This document shows positions 51,859 to 57,836 of a stretch of 57,836 nucleotides of DNA, piece by piece. Source of the DNA: CBDDRG01 sp051306415 (GTDB lineage Bacteria > Pseudomonadota > Gammaproteobacteria > Pseudomonadales > Porticoccaceae); NCBI GenBank assembly GCA_051306415.1, contig JBPPNE010000074.1:1-57836 (forward strand), read 5' to 3'. The notes beneath the pieces are model-generated. The model searched no databases. It saw only the letters and a list, made by a program, of their open reading frames with translations, and was not told the DNA's origin. A program made the translations under genes and the position numbers. Numbering within the stretch: the stretch's first letter is position 1; the number at the start of each line of letters is the position of its first letter.

Positions 51859-54219
51859 TCACAGCCGCACCCGATTCAGGCGCAGCGCGTTGCCGACCAC
51901 GGACACCGAGCTGAACGACATCGCCGCCGCCGCGATGATGGGCGACAACAGGATGCCAAAGAACGGATACAGCACCCCGGCGGCGACCGGCACACCAATA
52001 CTGTTGTAGATGAAGGCGAAGAACAGGTTCTGCTTGATGTTGCTCATGGTCGCCCGGCTAAGTTTGCGCGCGCGCACAATGCCACGCAGATCGCCCTTTA
52101 CCAGCGTCACGCCGGCGCTCTGCATGGCCACGTCGGTGCCGGTGCCCATGGCGATGCCGACCTGCGCCTGCGCCAGCGCCGGGGCGTCATTGATGCCATC
52201 GCCGGCCATGGCGACGAAGCGGCCCTCGGCCTGCAGCGCCTTGACCTTCTGCGCCTTCTGCTCCGGCAACACCTCGGCCAGCACCTCGTCGATGCCGAGT
52301 TTGCCGGCCACCGCCTGCGCCGTGGTGCGGCTGTCGCCGGTGATCATGACGATGCGGATGCCTTCCTCATGCAGGGCGCGGATCGCCTCCAGCGTGGTTG
52401 CCTTGATCGGATCGGCAACGGCGACCAGCCCGGCCAGCTTGCCGTCGACCGCAATGAACATCGCCGTCTTGCCTTCAGAACGCAGGGCCTCGGCGCTCTC
52501 GGCCAAGGTCTCGACGCTGACGCCGAGAGCATCCATCAGCGCCCGGTTGCCGAGCGCCACCGCCTGCTCGCCGATGCGCCCCTGCACGCCCTTGCCGGTG
52601 ACCGACTCGAAGTCGGTGTACTGACTGAGCTGTACGCCACGCTCATCGGCACCCTGGACAATCGCCGCCGCCAGCGGATGCTCGCTGCCGCGCTCCAGGG
52701 TGGCCGCCAGGCCCAGCACCTGCCCTTCTTCAAAGCCTTCCACGGCAACCACGTCCTGCAAGCGCGGCCGCCCCTCGGTGAGGGTGCCGGTCTTGTCGAC
52801 GATCAGCGTGTCCACCTGGCGCAGCGTCTGGATGGCCTCGGCGCTCTTGAACAGCACGCCCATGGACGCCCCCTTGCCGCTGGCGACCATGATGGACATG
52901 GGCGTCGCCAGCCCCAGCGCGCACGGACAGGCGATGATTAGCACTGCCACCGCGTTGATCAGCGCATAGGCCATGGCCGGCTGCGGCCCCCACTGGCTCC
53001 AGACCACAAAGGTGACGACGGCGATCCCCACCACGACCGGCACGAACCAGGTGGCGACCACGTCCACCAGGTTCTGGATCGGCGCGCGGCTGCGGCTCGC
53101 CTCGGCCACCATCTGCACGATCTGCGCGAGCAACGTGTCACTGCCCACCCGCTGCGCCTCGATAACCAGCGAGCCGGTACCGTTGACCGTGGCGCCGATG
53201 ACCTTGTCACCCGCCCCCTTCTCCACCGGAATGGGCTCGCCGGTGATCATGGACTCGTCCACTGCGGAGTGTCCCTCGACCACCACGCCGTCCACCGGCA
53301 GCTTCTCGCCCGGCCGCACGCGCAGGCGATCACCGATCTGCACCTGCTCCAGCGGTACGTCCACCTCGCTGCCGTCAGCCGCCAGCCGGCGAGCCGTCTT
53401 GGGGGCGAGGCCGAGCAGCGCCTTGATGGCGGCGTTGGTCGAGCTGCGCGCACGCAGCTCCATGACCTGCCCGAGCAGCACCAGGGTGACGATGACCGCC
53501 GCGGCCTCGAAGTAAACAGCGACCTGTCCTGCCTGGCCCCGGAACGAGTCCGGGAAAATGCCCGGGAATAGCGTGGCGACCAGGCTGTACAGGTAGGCCA
53601 CGCCGACGCCCAGCCCGATCAGCGTGAACATATTCAGCTTCCAGGTGACCAGCGAGCGCCAGCCGCGCACGAAAAACGGCCAGCCGCCCCACAGCACCAC
53701 CGGCGTGGCCAGGGCAAGTTCCAGCCACATGCCCAGCGCGTGCGGCACCAGCGCCTCCATCGATACACCGGGAATGAGTCCACCCATCGCCAGAAAGACC
53801 GCGGGAATGGTGAGCACGACGCCGACCCAGAAACGCCGGGTCATGTCCTTGAGTTCGGGGTTCTCCTCCTCTGCTGCGGTGATCTGGAGCGGCTCTAGCG
53901 CCATGCCGCAGATCGGACAGTTGCCAGGATGGTCCTGGCGTACCTCGGGGTGCATGGGGCAGGTGTAGATCGTGCCGCCGGCGGCAGGCAGCGTATCCGG
54001 CGCGGATTTCCGCTGCGCGCCCTGGTGGTCGTGGCCGGCAGCGCCCAGGACATGCCCATCTGGCAAGGTGCGCGTGCCGACAAAGGTCGCGGGATCGGCC
54101 ACAAAACCGTCCCGGCAGCGCGTGGAGCAAAAATAATAGGTATGCCCGGCGTGGTCGGCGGTGCCCGCGGCTCGCGCCGGCTCCACCTGCATGCCGCATA
54201 CGGGATCTGTTGCCATCAT
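51859..54219 (-). CDS. copA: CopA-type P1B copper ATPase with YHS and heavy-metal-binding domains
   Basis: 786 residues. N-terminal YHS domain (ATDPVCGMQVEPA, YYFCSTRCRDGF), then a zinc-ribbon-like heavy-metal-binding domain (YTCPMHPEV, NCPICGMALEP). The ATPase body has CPC (ACPCALGLATP, about 431-433), DKTGTLT (Asp about 475), MITGEPIPVEK and AGDGINDAPAL. Exports Cu(I) or Ag(I). ATG 54219 (or 54216) follows AAGGAG at a distance; the longer frame to 54564 lies in the DUF5676 gene. The start overlaps the DUF5676 stop. Confidence 0.95.
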   Translation of the reverse strand: MMATDPVCGMQVEPARAAGTADHAGHTYYFCSTRCRDGFVADPATFVGTRTLPDGHVLGAAGHDHQGAQRKSAPDTLPAAGGTIYTCPMHPEVRQDHPGNCPICGMALEPLQITAAEEENPELKDMTRRFWVGVVLTIPAVFLAMGGLIPGVSMEALVPHALGMWLELALATPVVLWGGWPFFVRGWRSLVTWKLNMFTLIGLGVGVAYLYSLVATLFPGIFPDSFRGQAGQVAVYFEAAAVIVTLVLLGQVMELRARSSTNAAIKALLGLAPKTARRLAADGSEVDVPLEQVQIGDRLRVRPGEKLPVDGVVVEGHSAVDESMITGEPIPVEKGAGDKVIGATVNGTGSLVIEAQRVGSDTLLAQIVQMVAEASRSRAPIQNLVDVVATWFVPVVVGIAVVTFVVWSQWGPQPAMAYALINAVAVLIIACPCALGLATPMSIMVASGKGASMGVLFKSAEAIQTLRQVDTLIVDKTGTLTEGRPRLQDVVAVEGFEEGQVLGLAATLERGSEHPLAAAIVQGADERGVQLSQYTDFESVTGKGVQGRIGEQAVALGNRALMDALGVSVETLAESAEALRSEGKTAMFIAVDGKLAGLVAVADPIKATTLEAIRALHEEGIRIVMITGDSRTTAQAVAGKLGIDEVLAEVLPEQKAQKVKALQAEGRFVAMAGDGINDAPALAQAQVGIAMGTGTDVAMQSAGVTLVKGDLRGIVRARKLSRATMSNIKQNLFFAFIYNSIGVPVAAGVLYPFFGILLSPIIAAAAMSFSSVSVVGNALRLNRVRL

Positions 54220-54539
54220 GTGCCTTGACTCCTTGCCGGCGACACCCGGTCCGCTGCGAACCGGCGACCGCCGAGCCCGTTGTAAATCCAGGCGAACACT
54301 GCGCCCACCCCGAAGGTGGCAACGACGAGTCCCGCCAGCGCGCAGAAAAAGCCACTCCAGCCGAACCGCAATCCCGCCGCGGGCAATAAAGGCTTCAGAT
54401 CGAGCCCGTGTGTCAAGACACTGAACGAGGCCAGCGTACCAGCGGGCCACGCCACAACCGCAAACGTGCAGATTCCGTAAAACACCGCAGCGGTGATCGC
54501 CAGCGCCCCGCCGGTCTGCCAGGGATTCAGTCGGTGCAT
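54216..54539 (-). CDS. DUF5676 membrane protein
   Basis: 107 residues with two strong hydrophobic segments (GGALAITAAVFYGICTFAVVAWPAG; WSGFFCALAGLVVATFGVGAVFAWIYNGL), matching small membrane proteins of the DUF5676 type often paired with CopA. It overlaps the copA start by four bases. Confidence 0.75.
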   Translation of the reverse strand: MHRLNPWQTGGALAITAAVFYGICTFAVVAWPAGTLASFSVLTHGLDLKPLLPAAGLRFGWSGFFCALAGLVVATFGVGAVFAWIYNGLGGRRFAADRVSPARSQGT

Positions 54540-54564
54540 CGCCTATTCCTCCCGGCGCTGGCAT

Positions 54565-54792
54565 TCACGCGGAGTCGTCCTCGTTCCGCGCGGGGTCCAC
54601 TTCGGCCTCCGCTGCGAGCCAGTCGTCGAGTTCGCATCCGGGCGCGAACCCGCGCGCCTGTGCCCGGTAGTAAGCCGCCTCAGCGATCATCTGCTGGCAA
54701 TCCTGCGTAGATGCAGTTGCAGGTTTCCATGCCTTATGTTGCGCACCCTGCGCCACGGAATCGTTCGAAAGAATTTCCTCGTTCTGTTGCAT
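54565..54792 (-). CDS. DUF2934 domain protein
   Basis: 75 residues from ATG 54792. Family motif MIAEAAYYRAQARGFAPGCELDDWLAAEAEVDP. A close paralogue is at 47255-47473. Role unknown; sits between DUF411 and DUF5676 in the copper operon. Confidence 0.8.
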   Translation of the reverse strand: MQQNEEILSNDSVAQGAQHKAWKPATASTQDCQQMIAEAAYYRAQARGFAPGCELDDWLAAEAEVDPARNEDDSA

Positions 54793-54849
54793 TTGCCTTG
54801 CCCTCGTTTCGAAAACCGCGTCAACAAAATCAACCATCTCGCCAGCCCG

Positions 54850-55308
54850 CTAATGCCGTGCGTACACAGCGGTATTGCCGGCATTATCAAAACTCAACAC
54901 CTCATACCTTTCCGTTTGGGAGCCCTGCTCCATGCCGGGTGAGCCGGGCGGCATGCCAGGAACGGCGAGGCCGAGCACCTTTGGGGGCTCCTTGAGCAGT
55001 CGGCGAACATCGCTGGCGGGAACGTGGCCTTCAATGACATAGCCGCCCACCGTGGCCGTGTGGCAGGCGCCAAGCGCGGACGGAACCCGGTTGGCTTTCT
55101 TATGAGGCACGATATCGGCTACATTCAGCGCCTCGACGACAAATCCGTTGATCCGCATGTGTTCAACCCATTTATTGCAGCAGTCGCAAGTCGGGCGCTT
55201 GTACACCGTGACCTCGGTCGCGAACGTGGGCAGGGTGAATCCGGTAAGAAAAACCGAGAACACAATAAAAAATCGAATGCGCTTCGCCAGCGCAAAATCC
55301 AATGTCAC
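54850..55308 (-). CDS. DUF411 exported metal-binding protein
   Basis: 152 residues from GTG 55308 (AAGGAG upstream). Signal peptide FFIVFSVFLTGFTLPTFA, then VTVYKRPTCDCCNKWVEHM with a CxCC motif, VPSALGACHTATVGGYVIEGHVPASDVRRLL and a Met/Pro-rich LAVPGMPPGSPGME, all DUF411 signatures. Proteins of this family are linked with periplasmic copper. Located right after merR. Confidence 0.9.
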   Translation of the reverse strand: MTLDFALAKRIRFFIVFSVFLTGFTLPTFATEVTVYKRPTCDCCNKWVEHMRINGFVVEALNVADIVPHKKANRVPSALGACHTATVGGYVIEGHVPASDVRRLLKEPPKVLGLAVPGMPPGSPGMEQGSQTERYEVLSFDNAGNTAVYARH

Positions 55309-55355
55309 CGGCCTTCTCCTTGCTTGCTCATACGCTTCATCCCACCTACTAGGGC

Positions 55356-55760
55356 CTAGTCATCGACCGACTCGATCAGGTGACAAATGGTGTCGCCGTT
55401 GGGCAGCCGATCGGGCATGTGTTGCCACTGCGCCAAGGCCCGTTGCATGGTGCTACGCAGCGCAACGAGCGCCTGCAACTCATGCTCACTGTCGACGACG
55501 CGGCGCTCGATAATGTCACGCACCAGCGGGCACGGCGTCTGCCCGCGCGTACTGGTGCTGATGATTTCGGCGATCTCCGCCAGCGTGAAACCCAGGCGCT
55601 GAGCACGACGGATAAAAAGCAATCGCCGGACATCCGCCTCGCTGAACTCCCGGTAGCCGTTTTCGCCGCGGCGCTCGGGCGTCAGCAGTCCGATCCGGAC
55701 GTAATAGCGGACCACGTGAGGCGTTACACCGACTCGCGTTGCCAGCTCACGCACTTTCAT
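55356..55760 (-). CDS. MerR-family metal-responsive regulator
   Basis: 134 residues. N-terminal winged helix MKVRELATRVGVTPHVVRYYVRIGLLTPER, then ENGYREFSEADVRRLLFIRRAQRLGFTLAEI, a long dimerisation helix and Cys77 (TPCPLVRDIIERRV) and Cys126 (TICHLIES) as possible metal ligands. The spacing is not that of CueR, so the inducer is uncertain; genes downstream point to copper. Its own promoter has the long spacer MerR proteins act on. Confidence 0.9.
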   Translation of the reverse strand: MKVRELATRVGVTPHVVRYYVRIGLLTPERRGENGYREFSEADVRRLLFIRRAQRLGFTLAEIAEIISTSTRGQTPCPLVRDIIERRVVDSEHELQALVALRSTMQRALAQWQHMPDRLPNGDTICHLIESVDD

Positions 55761-55824
55761 CGCAGCTACTCCTCACCCTCAAACTTCCACGCCTGTTTGG
55801 CGAAATCACTTTCGAGATAGACTC

Positions 55825-55856
55825 ATCTTAAAACCTGCGTGTCGGGCACAGGTCAA
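55825..55856 (-). promoter_or_regulatory. MerR-type promoter and operator for the merR-copA transcript
   Basis: On the minus strand, -35 TTGACC (55856-55851) and -10 TTAAGA (55831-55826) are 19 bases apart, the over-long spacing typical of MerR-activated promoters. The spacer holds a dyad ACCTGTG-N7-CGCAGGT (55853-55833), 6 of 7 pairs matching. It drives merR itself and the co-directional genes after it. Confidence 0.65.
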
Positions 55857-55935
55857 GCGGCTGCAGCGCCCCGCATGCGGGTCTATCGCGTCGCTACCCG
55901 GAATAGACCAGCGCGGGAACAACAGCCGTAGAACG

Positions 55936-55963
55936 CCCGGGCCGAGGAATACCCCGGCCCGGG
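55936..55963 (-). terminator. strong GC hairpin after the EF-hand gene
   Basis: Perfect nine-base stem CCCGGGCCG / CGGCCCGGG with a ten-base loop, just after the EF-hand frame and before the merR promoter. On the minus strand it is followed by CGTTCT, only a weak T-run, so termination is plausible but not certain. Confidence 0.5.
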
Positions 55964-55975
55964 TTGGCCGCCGGC

Positions 55976-56380
55976 CTACTGCGCCGGGTGGTGCGCAGAA
56001 TGGTCGTCCGTAGGCTTATCCATCCCGCCAGCCTTGTCACCCTTCATATCCATCCCGCCACCCATCATGCCCATGCCGCCGCCCATCATCCCCATGCCAC
56101 CTATCATGTCCATACACTCTTTCATGCGTGCGTGCATTTTTTGACGTTCGCTGGCGTCGATGATTCCGTCCTTGTTGGCGTCCATGCGGGCAAAACGCTC
56201 CTCGGCATGCTTGAGGAACTGTTCCTTGGTGACCTTGGTGTCTTCATCCATCCCCATCATGCCCGTGCCCTTGGCCGGCATGGCGGTGTCTTTTCCGCCG
56301 TATTAGGCGGCATGCGCCGAAAAAGCCGTGGCGAGCGCCACCAAAGCGATGCCAAAAACGAAACTTCTGCCAATAATCAT
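55976..56380 (-). pseudogene. exported EF-hand protein with in-frame stop after the signal peptide
   Basis: From ATG 56380 (AGGAG six bases upstream) the frame reads a signal peptide MIIGRSFVFGIALVALATAF then SAHAA, followed immediately by TAA (56305-56303). The same frame then continues through MPAKGTGMMGMDEDTKV, an EF-hand loop (DANKDGIIDASE) and a Met/Gly/His-rich tail to 55976. The stop falls at the expected cleavage site. Only internal initiation at 56281 would give the EF-hand part, and it would not be exported. Confidence 0.75.
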
Positions 56381-56677
56381 GACAATCTCCTGAATTGCAC
56401 CCTGACTTGATAGGCGTCCTGTGTTGAAAAAAGTGAGCTAGAGCTGAGATGCTCTTCATGAGTCTATACGAATAAGCAGACGGCGGTGGTTGCGGCCATA
56501 GCCCAACTCCCGCGCCATGAGCTGCTGCATCCGGGCGTCCTGATTGTGCAGCGACTCCCCGCATCAGGCTAGATGACACCAGCAAGTCGAAACAAAATTG
56601 CTCGGATAAGCCGGGCAGCGCATTGGCATGGTCGCGGACGGGTCGAGACTTCCTACGCAAAAGTGGACACCCATTGG
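56381..56677. other. intergenic; possible short remnant, IS3 left end
   Basis: Minus-strand bases about 56545-56455 read MQQLMARELGYGRNHRRLLIRIDS and stop, coding-like but without a start or known family. The IS3 end probably lies near the TGGACACCC at about 56663-56671. I see nothing else. Confidence 0.35.
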
Positions 56678-57487
56678 TTATGCGCATTGGGCTTCAAACT
56701 CGATGGGAGATCGGTAGCCGAGTGCTGAGTGTAGGCGCTGCTGGTTGTAGAAATCGATGTAGCTTTTGATGGAGGCATGAAGCTGCTTCTCGCAGCTGAA
56801 GCGCTGGCGGTGGTACATGTCCGATTTCATCGACTTGTTCCAGGATTCCATGTGCGCGTTGTCAGTCATGCGGCGTGGACGATTCACGCTCGGCACCAGA
56901 CCCGCCCGCGCGAGTATTTTCCTGAAGTCCGTGGCCAGAAATTCCACACCGCGGTCGCTGTGAAACAGGGTGCCGGGTTGTGGCCGACGATGCCGGATGG
57001 CTGCTGCCAAGGCGCGGCGGATGAGACGGGCGGTCTTCTCCGGCCCCAGAGCCCAGCCGAGCAGTCGGCGCGAGTAGCGATCCATGATGGTCGCCAGATA
57101 GCGCCAGGTGCCAGAGACTTTCAGATACGTCACGTCGCCGACCCAGACCTGATCGAGCCGCTCAATCACCCGGTCGTGAATCTTGTTGTCGCCACTGGCG
57201 AAGAAGCGTCCGGTGCCAGGGCTGTGGCGGTAGAGATCGGCCGAGCAGCCGCGCACGGCGTGTTCCTGCATCAAACGCTCGATCCGCCGGCGACCCACCG
57301 ACTCCCCTGCCTGCGTCAGCACGGCATGCACGCGCGGGCTGCCGTAGGTCTGGCGGCTGTCCTGATGGGCCTGCCGCACGTGGGTCAGCAGACGCTCATC
57401 CTCTCTGGCCCGGGCACTCGGTGGCCGATCACGCCCGGCGTAGTAGCCGCTGGCGCTGACGCCGTAGACGCGGCACATCCGCCTCAC
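56678..57487 (-). CDS. IS3-family transposase OrfB
   Basis: 269 residues. HTH_21 region (RRMCRVYGVSASGYYAG), then the rve integrase core: QVWVGDVTYLKVSGTWRYLATIMDRYSRRLLGW, LFHSDRGVEF and NAHMESWNKSMKSD, providing the DDE residues. Ends with LHSALGYRSPIEFEAQCA. In the frame upstream of its GTG, IFAFIEQQQAEHPVRRM is continuous, so it is normally made as an OrfAB fusion by frameshifting. Confidence 0.95.
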   Translation of the reverse strand: MRRMCRVYGVSASGYYAGRDRPPSARAREDERLLTHVRQAHQDSRQTYGSPRVHAVLTQAGESVGRRRIERLMQEHAVRGCSADLYRHSPGTGRFFASGDNKIHDRVIERLDQVWVGDVTYLKVSGTWRYLATIMDRYSRRLLGWALGPEKTARLIRRALAAAIRHRRPQPGTLFHSDRGVEFLATDFRKILARAGLVPSVNRPRRMTDNAHMESWNKSMKSDMYHRQRFSCEKQLHASIKSYIDFYNQQRLHSALGYRSPIEFEAQCA

Positions 57488-57836
57488 GGGGTGCTCCGCC
57501 TGCTGCTGCTCGATGAAGGCAAAGATTTCGCTCTTCGAGCAGAAGTGAAGGCGATCGCTTTTTTTAAAAGGGCATGTTCGAGCTGAAGCTGCTCGTAAGC
57601 CTTCTTCACGCGACGCAGCTCCTTGAGCTCCGCCGCCACGTCCTTATCCACTGCCACCCCTTTGGTCACGATCAGTCCCTCGCGCGCTTGCTTGCGCCAA
57701 CGAGACAGCATGAAAGGGTGGATGGCAAGCGAAGCGGCGACATCTTGAATCGCCACGCCCGGCAACCCGCTCAATCGAACCGCTGTTGCCTTGAATTCAC
57801 TGCTGTATCGATACGTCGTTCTGGGGCCAGGCGTCG
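57484..57836 (-). CDS. IS3-family OrfA, 5' end beyond the window
   Basis: The frame is open to the window edge and reads TTYRYSSEFKATAVRLSGLPGVAIQDVAASL then HPFMLSRWRKQAREG, the HTH_Tnp_1 domain of IS3 OrfA, and a leucine-zipper-like LKELRRVKKAYEQLQLEHALLKKA. The usual start just before RTTYRYS is probably at or beyond the edge. Overlaps orfB by four bases. Confidence 0.92.
   Translation of the reverse strand, partial: TPGPRTTYRYSSEFKATAVRLSGLPGVAIQDVAASLAIHPFMLSRWRKQAREGLIVTKGVAVDKDVAAELKELRRVKKAYEQLQLEHALLKKAIAFTSARRAKSLPSSSSSRRSTP
57558..57565 (-). promoter_or_regulatory. -1 frameshift slippery site of the IS3 transposase
   Basis: The minus strand has A7 followed by G (codons TTA AAA AAA GCG). 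Slipping back one base leads into the frame KSDRLHFCSKSEIFAFIEQQQ that joins orfB, the standard IS3 arrangement. Confidence 0.75.

Noticed and set aside
51859..54564. CopA starting at 54564
   Set aside because: The first 114 codons overlap the DUF5676 gene in another frame and lack family similarity; the YHS domain starts right after ATG 54219.

Overview
The window is a GC-rich bacterial segment, most likely from a pseudomonadote (beta- or gammaproteobacterial chemolithotroph-like gene content). This guess rests on gene families only, since no rRNA or tRNA is present. Almost every real gene lies on the minus strand, so transcription runs from high to low coordinates. Long runs of genes overlap by 1-11 bases or are separated by a few tens of bases. 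Both edges are IS3-family sequence, and a complete IS5-family element sits at 47563-48865. The window therefore looks like an accessory island rather than core chromosome.

Right part (about 34-57 kb): metal homeostasis. Reading with transcription: an EF-hand protein with an in-frame stop; a MerR regulator with its own 19-bp-spacer promoter; DUF411, DUF2934 and DUF5676 genes; a CopA-type copper ATPase with YHS and heavy-metal-binding N-terminal domains; DUF2933, isoprenylcysteine-methyltransferase-like, SHOCT and cyclopropane-fatty-acid synthase genes. Next come the IS5 element, a TPM-domain gene, a GH144-like glucanase, a canonical CopZ-like protein, and a striking series of seven HMA-like modules. 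In these seven the metal-binding CxxC is replaced by Ser/Thr. They flank or form the N-termini of two further P-type ATPases, one of Ca2+/P2 type and one CopB type. The CopB ATPase is separated from its HMA-linker head only by a -1 frame change at a run of seven C.

Left part (about 0.4-34 kb): a co-directional carbon and energy module. In order of transcription: DUF302, acetate kinase, YihY-like membrane protein, phosphoketolase, DUF2254 protein, polyphosphate kinase 2, mechanosensitive channel, NhaA antiporter, pyruvate kinase, and a complete N-type ATPase operon (atpD C Q R B E F A, then G). Between atpA and atpG lie two genes, a baeRF-like protein and a ribosome hibernation factor. Then follow a histidine phosphatase, class I aldolase, phosphoglucomutase, transketolase, a GH94 phosphorylase related to the C-terminus of cyclic beta-1,2-glucan synthase, and a GH144-like glucanase. 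Together these could degrade beta-1,2-glucan to glucose-1-phosphate and route sugar phosphates through phosphoketolase to acetyl phosphate, making ATP at acetate kinase, pyruvate kinase and PPK2. The N-ATPase could then use ATP to pump Na+ or H+. This is inference from co-location.

The island is littered with decayed paralogous pieces: two phosphoketolase 3' remnants, two partial DUF2254 genes, an aldolase N-terminus fused to an exported protein, a short atpD-like piece, a phosphoglucomutase tail, two P-type-ATPase tails and a PRC-barrel remnant. This indicates repeated duplication, recombination and loss within the same gene set.
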